In this document: piece after piece, positions 21,530 through 31,856 of the stretch
How positions within the stretch are numbered: the stretch's first letter is position 1
Layout: each line of letters starts with the position of its first letter
DNA from: Salinisphaera sp963835375
GTDB taxonomy: Bacteria; Pseudomonadota; Gammaproteobacteria; Nevskiales; Salinisphaeraceae
Direction: 5' to 3'
Assembly (NCBI GenBank): GCA_963835375.1
Contig: CAWIGB010000004.1
Location: forward strand, 1-64,000
Length of the DNA stretch: 64,000 nt
Notes under the pieces: generated by a model
Databases searched by the model: none
Seen by the model: only the letters and a program-made list of their open reading frames with translations
What the model was told of the DNA's origin: nothing
Program-made: the position numbers and the translations under genes

Positions 21530-24070
21530 TCAGCTCGATGCGGGGCCGCTGCTGGACGACTTGCCGCGGCGTCGAGCCGCTCTTGCTCGTCTTGGTTTTC
21601 GCCGCGCTCTTCTTGCTTGTCGTGCTCTTCGACGAAGACGACTTCTTGGCCGCCGTCTTGCCGTTGGCAGTCTTGCTCTTCGAAGTCTTGGCCTTGGATG
21701 CTGACGACTTGCTGGTCTTCGCGCTGCTGGAGGCTTTCTTGCTGGCGCTCGTCTTGGCGTTCTTGCGGCCGCGCTTCTTCTTCTCCGGCGCCTTGGCGAT
21801 GATCTCCTGGCATTGCTCGAGCGTCAGCGATTCGGGCTCCATGTCCTTGGGCACGCTGGCGTTCTTCTTGCCGTCGGTGATGTAGGGGCCGAACGGGCCG
21901 TGCTGGACCTTGATGTTCTCGGCCTCGAAGTGCTTGATCAGCTTCTTGGCGTCGGCTTCCTTCTTCTCGGCGATCACCTCCAGCGCGCGCTCCTTGGAGA
22001 TCGTGTAGGGATCGTCCTCCTTGAGCGAGGCGAATTTCTTGCCGTAGCGCACGTACGGGCCGAAGCGGCCGATATTGACCTGGATCTCCTCGCCCTCGGG
22101 CGTCTCGCCCAGATCGCGCGGCAGGTTGAACAGATACAGCGCTTCGTCGAGCGTGATCTTGTCCATGTCCTGGCCCTTGCGCAGGCCGGCGAACTTGGGT
22201 TTTTCCTCGTCGTCCTTGGAGCCGATCTGCACGAACGGACCGTAGCGGCCGATGCGCACGATCACCGGCTTGCCGGATTTCGGATCGGTGCCGAGCTCGC
22301 GCGCCTGGGCGACTTCCTCGCGCGACAGATCCTGCTTGGACTCGATCTGGTCGGAGAAGCGCTCCCAGAACTCGGCCAGCAGCGGCCGCCATTCCTGCTT
22401 CGCCGCGCGAGACCGCGTCCAGCCGATCCTCGAGATTGGCGGTGAACTCGTAGTCGACGTAGCGGGTGAAGTGATCGGTCAGGAACTTGTTGACGATCTT
22501 GCCCAGCGGCGTCGGCATGAAGGCCTTGCCGTCCATCTCCACGTATTCGCGATCCTGCAGCGTCGAGATGATCGAGGCATAGGTCGACGGCCGGCCGATG
22601 TCGTATTCCTCGAGCGTCTTGACCAGCGCGGCTTCGGTGAAGCGCGGCGGCGGCTCGGTGAAATGCTGGGTCGGCACGATCTCCTGCAGGCGATCGTTTC
22701 GCCTTCTTCCAGCGCGGGCAGGCGCTTGTCGTTGTCGTCCTCGGCCTTGTCGCCGTCGTCGCGGCCTTCCTTGTAGACCGACAGGAAGCCGGCCTCGCGC
22801 AGGGTGCGGCCGCTGGCGCGGAACAGGTGCTTGTTGTCGGCATCGGCGGCCAGATCGGCCGAAACGGTATCGAACAGGGCATGCACCATCTGGCTGGCGA
22901 CGGTGCGCTGCCAGACCAGTTCATAGAGCCGGAACTGGTCCGAGGTCAGATACTGCTTGATCTCGCTCGGGATGCGCGCGCTGGCGGTCGGGCGGATGGC
23001 CTCGTGGGCTTCCTGCGCGTTCTTCGACTTGGTCTTGAACGTGCGCGGCGAATCCGGGAGGTTCTTGTCGCCGTAGCGATCGCCGATGGTCTGGCGGATC
23101 TCGGTGAGCGCGTCGTTGGCGAGATTCACCGAGTCGGTACGCATGTAGGTGATCAGGCCGGTCTCTTCGCCGTCGCCGAGCTTGACGCCTTCGTACAGGC
23201 CCTGCGCGGTGCGCATGGTGCGCCGCGCGTTGAAGCCGAGCTTGCGCGCGGCTTCCTGCTGCAGGGTGGAGGTCGTGAACGGCGGCGACGGATTGCGCCG
23301 GCGCTGTTTCTTCTCGACCGTGGCGACGCGCAGCTGGCCCTGCGCGGCGGCCACGAGTTTTTCATAGGCGGCATCGGCGCCGCCCTTGTCGTTGATCGTG
23401 AACTGCTCGATCTTCTCGCCGTCGAGCTGGGACAGGCGCGCGGAGAACGGGATGGCGTCCTTCTCGGCCTTGGCCTCGATGCGCCAGTACTCCTCGGGCA
23501 CGAAGGCCTCGATCTCGGCATCGCGCTCGCAGATCAGCCGCAGGGCCGGCGATCTGCACCCGGCCGGCCGACAGGCCGCGCTGGACCTTGCGCCACAGCA
23601 GCGGCGACAGATTGAAGCCGACCAGGTAATCGAGCGCGCGGCGGGCCTGCTGCGCGTTGACCAGATCGTCCGAAATCGTGCGCGGGTTCTCGACCGCGTG
23701 CGCGACGGCGCGCTTGGTGATCTCGTGGAAGACCACGCGGGCCACGTGCTTGTCTTCGAGCAGCCCGCGATCCTTGCAGCAGCTCGAGCAGATGCCAGGC
23801 GATGGCCTCGCCTTCGCGGTCGGGGTCAGTCGCGAGCAGCAGCGTATCGGCCTGCTTGAGCGATTTCGCGATCTTGTCGACGTGCTTGGCGTTGCGATCG
23901 ATGACGTCGTAGTGCATCGCGAAGTCGTTCTTCGTATCGACCGCGCCTTCCTTCGGGATCAGATCGCGCACGTGGCCATACGAGGCCAGGACCTGATAGT
24001 CCTTGCCCAGATATTTCTCGATGGTCCGGGCCTTGGCCGGGGATTCCACGATGACGAGATTTCGGCTCAT
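21530..24070 (-). CDS. topA: DNA topoisomerase I TopA with Lys/Ser-rich tail (about six frame breaks)
   Basis: Type IA topoisomerase that relaxes negative supercoils. Start ATG 24070: MSRNLVIVESPAKARTIEKY (Toprim Glu). TDPDREGEAIAWHLL carries the Toprim acidic residues; GLITYMRTDSVNLA carries the active-site Tyr; IGRPSTYASIISTLQ follows. The C-terminus has glycine-aromatic repeats (IGRYGPFVQIG, IGRFGPYVRYG, HGPFGPYITDG) and a long Lys/Ser/Ala tail, in place of the Cys-rich zinc ribbons of the enterobacterial enzyme. Changes lie near 23775, 23550, 22690 and 22400. A last one near 21575 would lead to a Ser-rich end with TGA at 21530-21532; this end is inferred. Confidence 0.93.
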
Positions 24071-24451
24071 CGACTCACACTTGAAAGGGGATGAATAGGG
24101 CGGCGAGAGCGCCGCGTGGCGAACCCTAGCACAGCCTTTGAAGCACGCGCGATGCACCAGCGTCAAGATATGTCGGCTGGGCAGGGCGAGCCGGGCAGGC
24201 GGTATTCAGGGGGCCGGGCGGTCGGAAACAGCGTGTCGGCGTCGATTTCGCGACAAGCGGCGAGGCACGCGGGCAGGGGCTGTTGTCGTTTCATGCAAGA
24301 CCGCGCCACGGGCCGTTTGGCTGCAAGCCAGCGCTACTCCGGTCCCGGCCAAGGTCACGCCTCGCGCCTCGTTCGGCGCGATTCCGGGGCGCAATGACTG
24401 CATGGCGCGAAAAAGTGCCGAAACAGTGCGACGAATTTGCGTTACAGGACG
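24071..24451. other. Gene-free stretch upstream of topA
   Basis: No convincing protein in any frame. It must hold the topA promoter on the minus strand and the end of the smg transcript. A short inverted repeat (GCGCC around 24360-24390) is visible but has no T tract. Nothing else recognised. Confidence 0.5.
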
Positions 24452-24926
24452 CTAGTGGCTGGCGCCCGGCGCCTCGGCGTGAAGCATGGCTTCCATGCGC
24501 GCCTGCGCGGTCTCGTGGCCGTCGGCGGACGACAGCACCATCATCACGACCCACTTGACCTGTTCGAGCTCGGCGCCTTCGTATTCATCGTCGACCAGCG
24601 CCATCAGCCGATCGATCACCAGCTCGCGATTGGCGGCTGACAGCACGCCGGCGCGTTCGAGTCGAGCAATGTAGCCGCGGCACTCAGCGTCGAGCACATA
24701 CAGTTCCGGCCCGGCATAGATGCGGATGCTGTCGTTCGAGGGCGGCGTGATCGGCGCACGCCCTTCCGGCTGCGCTGCGCGCAGCCAGTCGAAGGCATCG
24801 TCGATCTCGTCGGGGAAGAATCCGGCGTCGCCCAGATCGCCGGCGCACGTCGCCGGTAGCGCCCACGTCCGTCAACGAAAAGTTCTCGAACAGGTACAGC
24901 AGGACGTCCAGGACATTTTCGTTCAT
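24452..24926 (-). CDS. smg: Smg family protein (DUF494), one frame break
   Basis: About 157 residues. Starts MNENVLDVLLYLFENFSLTD at ATG 24926, the family signature. The frame changes near 24845 and continues IRIYAGPELYVLDAECRGYI and VKWVVMMVLSSADGHETAQA to TAG 24452. The function of DUF494 is unknown; it is almost always found between dprA and topA, as here. The reading frame upstream of the ATG is open into dprA, with no stop between them as sequenced. Confidence 0.88.
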
Positions 24927-24997
24927 GTCGCCAACTTTACCACGACGCGATCCGAACGAGGCGTTGCGAGCATGCGCGACGAGCGCCGTGTTCGCGC

Positions 24998-26110
24998 TCA
25001 TGCCCGAGCGGACGTAGGCGCCGCCCGCCACGGCCTGTACGCGGCCTTCGAGCTCGAGAATGAGCAGCGTCGAGGACACCGCATCCGCGGGCCAGCCGGT
25101 GCGCGAGACCAGGTCATCGATGCGCACCGGATCATGGCCGATCGCCGCCAGCAGATCGGCGGCATCGTCCCGGCCGCCGGATTCGGCAGGCGCCGTGTCG
25201 GCCTCGTCGGCGCCTGCGGCCGGGCGTGCGGCGGTAGCCGCTGATCGAACCGGCGATCTCCTCGAGGATATGGTCGGTGGTCTCGACCAGCTTGGCGCCT
25301 TCGCGGATGAGTTGGTGACAGCCGCGCGCCAGCGGATTGTGGATCGAGCCGGGCAGGGCGAACACCTCGCGATTGGCGGCACTCGCCATGCGCGCGGTGA
25401 TCAGCGAGCCGGAGGCGCGCGCGGCCTCGACCACCAGCGTGGCCGTGCACAGGCCGGCGATCACGCGGTTGCGGCGCGGGAAGTTGCCGCGCGCCGGCTG
25501 GGTACCGAGCCCGAACTCCGACAACAGCAGCCCGCGTTCGGCGATGCGTTCGGCCAGCGCCTTGTTGGCGGCCGGATAGACACGATCGAGCCCGGTGCCG
25601 GTGACGGCGATGGTATGACCGTCGGCGGCCAGCGCGCCTTCGTGCGCGGCGGCATCGATGCCGCGCGCCAGGCCCGACACCACGACCAGCCCGGCCGTTG
25701 CCAGCGCGCGGCCGAATTCATGCGCGGCTTCGCGCCCGGCATGGCTCGGGTTGCGGCTGCCGACAATGGCGATCGCGGGATAGTCCAGCAGATCGAGATC
25801 GCCCAGCGCGTAGAGCCAGGGCGGCGGTGGATCGAGTTCGGCGAGCGCGGTCGGATACGCCGGATGGTCGAGGGTCAGGAAATGATGCCCCGCCTCGGCC
25901 AGCCAGGTCTCGGCTCTCGTCATGCGATTCGCCGGGCGGCTCGGCCAGCGCCCGACGCGCCGGCGCGCGCAGCCCGGCCTCGCGCCAGCCCGATTCGCTG
26001 CCGGCCAGCGCGGCTTCGACGCTGCCGAAGCGCTCGATCAGGCGCGCGGCGAGCGTGGCGCCAATGCCCGGCGTGGTGGCCAGACGCAGCCAGGCGACGC
26101 GGTCGGTCAT
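24998..26110 (-). CDS. dprA: DNA processing protein DprA (two or three frame breaks, end uncertain)
   Basis: Loads RecA onto incoming single-stranded DNA in natural transformation. N-terminal SAM-like region: WLRLATTPGIGATLAARLIE. Rossmann-like core after a break near 25925: AIVGSRNPSHAG, VVSGLARGIDAAAHEGAL, GTGLDRVYPAANKALAE and SEFGLGTQPARGNFPRRNRV. After a break near 25235 a C-terminal winged helix follows (DDLVSRTGWPADAVSSTLLI). The frame then runs into smg without a stop; one more indel near 25025 would end it at 24998. Overlaps the LysM gene by ATGA. The nearby lone pilin could also belong to competence. Confidence 0.9.
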
Positions 26111-27276
26111 GTCGCGTCGGGCGAATGCACGACGTCGTCGACGTGGATGGCGCGGGTGGCGTGCATGACCAGCGCGAAGCTCACCTTGTCGTCGACCTTG
26201 AATACCATCAGATAGCCGGCTTCGACCTCGGGCAGTTTGACTTCGCCGCCCGCGACCGGATCAGACACCGTGCGCCCGGACTTGTAGATATCGAGTACGT
26301 CGCCGCGGCGCAGCCCGATATTGCGACCGCGATCGAGCGTGACCACGTCGTACTGGCCGATCTCGCTGACCCCGCCATAGACCGAGATGATATGCGCACT
26401 GAGCGGCTTGGCCGGCGCATGCGGATAGAAATCGCGCAGCAGATCCGCGTCGGCGACCGGCAGCAGGCGGTCGCCGCGCCGCGCTTCGCGGTAGGCCTTG
26501 TCGATGCTGGCCGTGGCCACATTCTTGCCGAAGGTCTGAATCGTGACCCGGCCGACCGGCAGGGCCTTGCGGCCGAGAACCTCGTTGGTTTCGGCATCGC
26601 GATAGGGGCCTTCCGGGTGTACCAGTTCATAGCGATCGGGCCCGGCGGGATCGGCGCCGCGCACATAGACGGTGGCCCCGTTACCCGCCACCAGATGCTG
26701 GTCGTCGAAAGACACGACGTAGGGCGCGTTCGCGAGCGCGTTGTCGTCGACCAGGCGCGGGCTTTCCAGAAAATTGCGGATGGCGGAGTAGGGAATGACC
26801 GGGATCGCCTGCGACAACGGTTCCTCGCGCACCTGCGGCTCGAGACGCACGGTGTTGCCGCGCGCCAGCTGCGGCTGGCCGTCCATGCCGCGGGTCAGCA
26901 CCAGCACTTCGCCGGGATAGATCCGATGCGGATTGGCGATGTCGGGGTTGGCATCCCAGAGCTGCGGCCAGTACCAGGGGTCGTCGAGATATTTGCCGGC
27001 GATGTCCCAGAGCGTGTCGCCGCGCTTGACCACATAGCGCAACGGCGCGTCGCCGCGGATATGCCCGGCCAGATTCGACGCCGTCAGATTCTTCGGCGCG
27101 GGCGCGGCCTTGGATGCCAGGGGCGGCGTCGCGTCCGCATCGCGCGCGGCGTCGGCCGTGGCGCTGTTCGCATCCGAACGGCCTGGCTGTTTGCCGGGCG
27201 CATGCGCGCAGCCGGCCGCAAGCAGCGCCAGGCCGAGCCCGGCGAGCCGCCATCCCCCAATCCGCGTATGCCTCAA
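26107..27276 (-). CDS. LysM-domain lipoprotein
   Basis: About 389 residues, uninterrupted. The N-terminus has a lipobox (LGLALLAAGCAH), so it is probably anchored in the outer or inner membrane. One LysM domain (YVVKRGDTLWDIAGKYLDDP to HRIYPGEVL) binds peptidoglycan. The rest is an uncharacterised conserved region found with LysM upstream of dprA in many gammaproteobacteria. Start is uncertain: TTG 27276 has GGGGAG upstream and gives a normal signal peptide; an ATG at 27333 would add 19 basic residues. Divergent from def, and coupled to dprA. Confidence 0.87.
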   Translation of the reverse strand: MRHTRIGGWRLAGLGLALLAAGCAHAPGKQPGRSDANSATADAARDADATPPLASKAAPAPKNLTASNLAGHIRGDAPLRYVVKRGDTLWDIAGKYLDDPWYWPQLWDANPDIANPHRIYPGEVLVLTRGMDGQPQLARGNTVRLEPQVREEPLSQAIPVIPYSAIRNFLESPRLVDDNALANAPYVVSFDDQHLVAGNGATVYVRGADPAGPDRYELVHPEGPYRDAETNEVLGRKALPVGRVTIQTFGKNVATASIDKAYREARRGDRLLPVADADLLRDFYPHAPAKPLSAHIISVYGGVSEIGQYDVVTLDRGRNIGLRRGDVLDIYKSGRTVSDPVAGGEVKLPEVEAGYLMVFKVDDKVSFALVMHATRAIHVDDVVHSPDAT

Positions 27277-27356
27277 ACCGTTATACTCCCCGCATTTCGA
27301 TCGCCGGCTGCGATCCTGCCGCCGTCTGAACAATCGACGTCAACTGCCGACAGAAT

Positions 27357-27874
27357 ATGGCCATTCTCGAGATTTTGCATTTCCCCGACCCCCGGCTGCG
27401 CGAGGTCACCGATCCGATCACCGTGTTCGACGACGAGTTGTCGCGCTTTATCGACGACATGTTCGAGACCATGTACGACGCCCCGGGCGTCGGCCTGGCG
27501 GCCACCCAGGTCGGCGACACGCGCCGCGTGGCGGTCATGGATTGTTCCGAGGACAAGAGCCAGCGCCTCGTGATGTGCAATCCGCGCATCCTCTGGTCCG
27601 AGGATGAAGAAGTGGTCGACGAAGGCTGCCTGTCGGTGCCGGAGCACTACGACCGCGTCACCCGCGCCACGCGGCTTCGCTTCGCGGCCCAGGATCGCGA
27701 CGGCACGCGCGTACGAGATGGACGCCGAAGGTCTGCTGGCGCAGTGCGTGCAGCACGAGCTCGCCCATCTGGACGGCGGTCTGTATATCGACAAGCTCTC
27801 GCCGGCTCAAGCGCGAGCGTATCCGGCGCAAGCTGACCAAGGCCGCCAAGCGCGAGAGCGCGAAGGCCGACTGA
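27357..27874 (+). CDS. def: Peptide deformylase Def (two frame breaks)
   Basis: Removes the formyl group from nascent N-termini. All three family motifs are present: GVGLAATQVG, EGCLSVPEHY (metal Cys) and QHELAHLDG (HExxH, with Leu-Ala where most members have Ile-Asp). The frame changes near 27715 and 27808; after the second, RLKRERIRRKLTKAAKRES leads to the basic tail and TGA 27872. About 170 residues. Followed one base later by fmt, whose product adds the same formyl group. TATACT at 27282-27287 could be the -10 box. Confidence 0.94.
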
Positions 27875-27875
27875 C

Positions 27876-28803
27876 ATGCGCATCGTCTTTGCCGGCACGC
27901 CCGAATTCGCGCTGCCCACGCTGCGAGGCCATCGCCGCCAGCGGCCATGAGCTGGTGGGCGTGTTCACCCAGCCGGATCGCCCGGCCGGGCGCGGTCGCA
28001 AGCTCAAGCCGTCGCCGGTCAAGGCGGCCGCGCTGGAGCTCGGGTTGCCGGTGTTCCAGCCGGAAAAACTGAAGCGGAACGCCGAGGCGCGCGATCAGCT
28101 CGCCGCACTCGCACCCGATGTGATGGTGGTCGTGGCCTACGGGCTGATCCTGCCGAAGGCCGTGCTCGAACTGCCGACCTACGGCTGTCTCAACGTGCAT
28201 GCATCGCTGCTGCCGCGCTGGCGCGGCGCCGCGCCGATCGCCCGCGCCATCGAGGCCGGCGACGCCGAGACCGGCGTGACCATCATGCAGATGGACGTGG
28301 GGCTCGATACCGGCGACATGCTGGCGGTGCGTCGTACGCCGATCGACGAAACCACCACGGCCGGCGCCCTGCACGATGTGCTCGCCGCCGAGGGCGGGAC
28401 GGCGCTGGTCGAAGTGCTCGATGCGCTGCCCGACGGCCTGGCGCCCGAAGCCCAGGACGACGCGCAGGCAAGCTATGCCGCCATGCTCGACAAGGCCGAG
28501 GCCGCGGTCGACTGGTCGCAGCCCGCCGTACGCATCGCCCGGCTCATGCGGGCGTTTTCGCCCTGGCCGGTGGTGCATGCCGAGCTCGATGGCGATCGGG
28601 TGCGGTTCTGGCAGGCCGTGTGCCGGGACGGGGCAACCGATGTCGCAGCGGGAACCGTGATCGCCGCGGGGCGCGAGGGCATCGATATCGCGACCCGTGA
28701 CGGCATCCTGCGCGTCACCGAACTGCAGCTGCCGGGCAAGCGCCGTATGAGCGCGGCCGATGCCGCCAACGGCCGCGACTGGGTCGGCACCCGTTTTGGC
28801 TGA
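27876..28803 (+). CDS. fmt: Methionyl-tRNA formyltransferase Fmt (one frame break)
   Basis: Formylates initiator Met-tRNA. Begins MRIVFAGTPEFALPTL at ATG 27876, changes frame near 27922, and continues GHELVGVFTQPDRPAGRGRK, LNVHASLLPRWRGAAPI (formyl-folate and catalytic Asn-His region) and QMDVGLDTGDML. The C-terminal OB-like domain ends RDWVGTRFG. About 309 residues, full length. Between def and rsmB, the usual order. rsmB starts within its last codons. Confidence 0.95.
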
Positions 28804-30093
28804 GTCGGCGGGCACGGCGGCACGCGTTCACGCCGCCCGAGCGGTGGCCGCGGTGATCGACCAGGGCCGTAGCCTGGATACGGCGATGGCGGCCTGGCCA
28901 CGCGAGCTCGCCGGTGCCGACCGATCGCTGGCGCGGCTTCTGGCCTACGGCACGCTGCGGGATCATCGCCGGCTCGGTGCGCTGCTGTCGCCCCGCTTGA
29001 AGAAAAAGCCGCAGCCGCTGCTCGACGCGCTGCTGCGGGTCGGCCTCTATCAGCTCGAGGCCACGCGAGTGCCGCCGCATGCGGCGGTGCATGCGACCGT
29101 GGCCGCGACCAACAAACTCAAGCTGGCCAAGGCGCGCGGCCTGGTCAACGCGGTATTGCGCGGGCACCAGCGCGAGCCGGCGGCGCTGGGCGATGCCGGC
29201 GTCGCAGTGCTTGAAAGCTATCCCGACTGGCTGGCCGCCATGATTGCCGACGACTGGGGCGTGGATGCTCCGGCCGTACTGGCTGCCGGCAACGCGCGCG
29301 CGCCGATGCATACCCGTGTGAACACGCGCCGCGCGACGCGGGAGGGCGTGCTCGAGCGCTGGGCCGAGGTCGGTGTGATGGCGACGCCGATCGAACACTG
29401 CGCCGACGGTCTGACGCTCGACGAGCCGGTCGCCACCGAACGCCTGCCGGGTTTCGCCGCGGGCGAGGTATCGATCCAGGACGGTGCGGCCCAGCTGGCG
29501 GCCGATCTGGTGGCGCCCGCCGACGGCCAGCGCGTGCTCGACGCCTGTGCGGCGCCGGGCAACAAGAGCGCCCATCTGCTGGAGCGTGCCGATATTGCGC
29601 TGACCGCGCTCGATATCGATGCCGAGCGGGTGCAGACGCTGGAATCGACGCTGGCACGGCTTGGTCTGGAGGCCGCGGTGCGCGTCGGCGATGCCGCCGA
29701 GCCCGCGCCCTGGTGGGACGGCGAGCCGTTTGATCGTATCCTGCTGGATGCGCCATGCAGCGGCACCGGCGTTGATACGTCGTCATCCCGACATCAAATG
29801 GCTGCGGCGGGCATCCGACATCACCGCCGCCGCAGACCGCCAGCGCGCCTTGCTGGCCGCGCTCTGGCCGTTGCTCGCGCCCGGTGGCCGGCTGGTCTAT
29901 GCGACCTGCTCGATCCTGCGTGCCGAGGGCGTCGACGTGATCGCCGACTTTCTGTCGGCCACGCCCGCAGGCACGGGAACGACCGATCGACGCCGGCTGG
30001 GGGCGCGCCGAGGCGGTCGGCCGGCGTATCGCCCCCGGCGCGCATGATTTCGACGGTTTCTATTATGCGGTGATCGAGCGCCGGGGCGAGTAG
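28796..30093 (+). CDS. rsmB: 16S rRNA m5C967 methyltransferase RsmB (two frame breaks)
   Basis: Uses SAM to methylate C967 of 16S rRNA. The N-terminal NusB-like domain has LARLLAYGTLRDHRRL and a Lys-rich stretch. The methyltransferase has LDACAAPGNKSAHLLE (SAM), LLDAPCSGTGV (motif IV Cys) and VYATCSILRAEG (nucleophile Cys). Frame changes near 29780 and 29975; the last part reads GRRIAPGAHDFDGFYYAVIE to TAG 30091. Start uncertain: TTG 28796, overlapping the fmt stop, or ATG 28760 within fmt. Confidence 0.93.
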
Positions 30094-30410
30094 ACGTTCC
30101 GCTCGCGCGCCGTCGTTGAGCCGGCCCGGCAAACCACGCCGCTGCGTCGTGCCACGGTCACGGCGGGCAACACGGCATGGCGTGCGCAATGCATGTCACA
30201 TGGGCTGCCGCTTGCTCCTGTGGACCGGCGGTCCCGTGCTGGCGCCGCCTCATCTTGCAGGCCGCGACCGATCGACAGGGTTGCCCACGCAGGCGCGGCG
30301 CGTCCTCGGGGTATGGCTGGGATAATCTGGGTGACTCTACTGATTGGAATCGGCTCGGCCCGGCGTCAATGTCTCGCGGTAACGCATTGCATGCCAAAAG
30401 GAGCAGCAAC
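30094..30410. other. Gene-free stretch before the PfpI-like gene
   Basis: No convincing coding frame; an open frame from 30177 into the next gene lacks similarity to the family N-terminus. It should contain the promoter for that gene. I could not assign -35/-10 boxes. Confidence 0.45.
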
Positions 30411-30977
30411 ATGGCAGGCCAACTCGAAGGCAAGAAGATCGCGTTTCTGGTCGCGGATGGTTTCGAGCAGATCGAACTGACCCGCCCGCGGCAGGATATC
30501 GCCGATGCCGGAGCCGAAGTGCATCTGATCTCGCTCAAGACGGGCGAAGTGCAGGGCATGAACGGCGATATCAACAAGGCCGATACGTTCAAGGTCGACA
30601 AGACGGTGGATGAAGTTTCGGCGTCGGACTACAACGGTCTGGTGCTGCCGGGCGGCACCATCAACCCGGATGGTCTGCGGGTGAACGACAAAGCCGTTTC
30701 GTTCGTGCGTGACTTCTTCAAGCAGCACAAGCCGGTCGCTGCGATCTGTCACGCGCCGATCACGTTGATCGAGGCGGACGTGGTGGATGGACGGACAGTG
30801 ACGTCCTTCCCGTCGATCAAGACCGATCTGAAGAACGCTGGTGCGAACTGGGTCGATCAGGAAGTCGTCTGCGACGAAGGGCTGGTGACCAGTCGTACGC
30901 CGGACGATCTGGATGCCTTCTGTGCAAAGGCGATCGAGGAGTTCGCCGAAGGCAGGCACGAGGAACAGACCACCTGA
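30411..30977 (+). CDS. DJ-1/PfpI family protein (glutamine amidotransferase-like)
   Basis: 188 residues, uninterrupted. Start ATG 30411 is fixed by a perfect AAGGAG eight bases upstream. The DJ-1/PfpI fold shows KKIAFLVADGFEQIEL (the conserved Glu), GLVLPGGTINPDGLR and VAAICHAPITLIEA with the nucleophile Cys. Closest in look to the stress-related YhbO/PfpI group, which act as deglycases or chaperones. Substrate not readable. Monocistronic, with its own terminator. Confidence 0.88.
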   Translation: MAGQLEGKKIAFLVADGFEQIELTRPRQDIADAGAEVHLISLKTGEVQGMNGDINKADTFKVDKTVDEVSASDYNGLVLPGGTINPDGLRVNDKAVSFVRDFFKQHKPVAAICHAPITLIEADVVDGRTVTSFPSIKTDLKNAGANWVDQEVVCDEGLVTSRTPDDLDAFCAKAIEEFAEGRHEEQTT

Positions 30978-31004
30978 AGCCGGCCTTCGTAGCGCAGGCA
31001 TTCG

Positions 31005-31030
31005 AGCCCGGGTTTCGGCCCGGGCTTTTT
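31005..31030 (+). terminator. Rho-independent terminator of the PfpI-like gene
   Basis: AGCCCGGG (31005-31012) pairs with CCCGGGCT (31019-31026), followed by a T5 run ending at 31030. It lies 28 bases past the stop. Confidence 0.88.
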
Positions 31031-31107
31031 CCGGCACGCGATCCTTGGCCCGCCGATACATCGCGGGCGATCGCGGCCGCACTGCGCGGTGCAGATTTAT
31101 CGGTCGG

Positions 31108-31821
31108 TTAGTCGTCCAGCGCGTAGTTGATCGTCGTGACGACCCGTATTTTCTTGATTTCCGGGGTATAGCTGTCGAGATCGGAGATCGAGAAATAACC
31201 CTGCGAGGCACTGCGGATCTGGCCGACCTCGCTGCCCGAGTCCTGGGCGAACTGACGTGCTGCGGCCCGTGCATCGGCGGTCGCCTCGGCGATCATCTGC
31301 GGCTTGATGCGATCGAGATGGGTGTACAGGAACTCGGTGCGATAGTTGTAGTTGGGCGCGAGCAACACGCCGTCCGCGATAAGCGCGCCGACCTCGGGCC
31401 GGGTCTTTTTCACCGCGGCGATATTGGGGGTGCGCACCAGCATGGTCGCCTCGGCCGAATAATGCGCGAGACTCGCGCGTTGATTGGCCGGCCGGTTGGC
31501 ATATTGATCGGTGACCGCCGGGGAGGTCAGCGTGATCTCATCGGCCTTGAAGCCGGCTTGTCGCAGGAAGCGACGCACGACCTCCGCCTGGTGATCGATC
31601 TGTTCCTGCAGTGCCCTCAGGGTCTCGCCGGTGACCTTGAAATGCAGCGGCCACAGCGCCAGGTCGGCGGCCACTTGACGCTCGGCGAGCCCCTTCACGG
31701 TCACGCTGCGCTGCGCGGACTGCCAACTCACCGCCGCGCTGTTGATATAACTCCCACCCAGGGCCAGCCCGATCGCGATGAACAGGCCAAGCACGGCCGC
31801 GGGCAGGACATTACCTTTCAT
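31108..31821 (-). CDS. SIMPL-domain (DUF541) protein
   Basis: 237 residues, uninterrupted. An N-terminal hydrophobic segment (MKGNVLPAAVLGLFIAIGLA) is a signal anchor, so the domain is periplasmic. The body is a SIMPL/DUF541 domain (SVTVKGLAERQVAADLALWP, then ATADARAAARQFAQDSG). The role of this family in bacteria is poorly defined. Starts 35 bases after hisF on the same strand, so it may be carried on the his transcript. Confidence 0.82.
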   Translation of the reverse strand: MKGNVLPAAVLGLFIAIGLALGGSYINSAAVSWQSAQRSVTVKGLAERQVAADLALWPLHFKVTGETLRALQEQIDHQAEVVRRFLRQAGFKADEITLTSPAVTDQYANRPANQRASLAHYSAEATMLVRTPNIAAVKKTRPEVGALIADGVLLAPNYNYRTEFLYTHLDRIKPQMIAEATADARAAARQFAQDSGSEVGQIRSASQGYFSISDLDSYTPEIKKIRVVTTINYALDD

Positions 31822-31856
31822 CGGCCGATTGTCAGCGGCCCGATGGTGGCCCGGTA

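Noticed and set aside
25060..27573. 837-codon plus-strand open frame over dprA and the LysM gene
   Set aside because: Arg/Ala-rich shadow with no family motif; the minus-strand genes there are clearly real.
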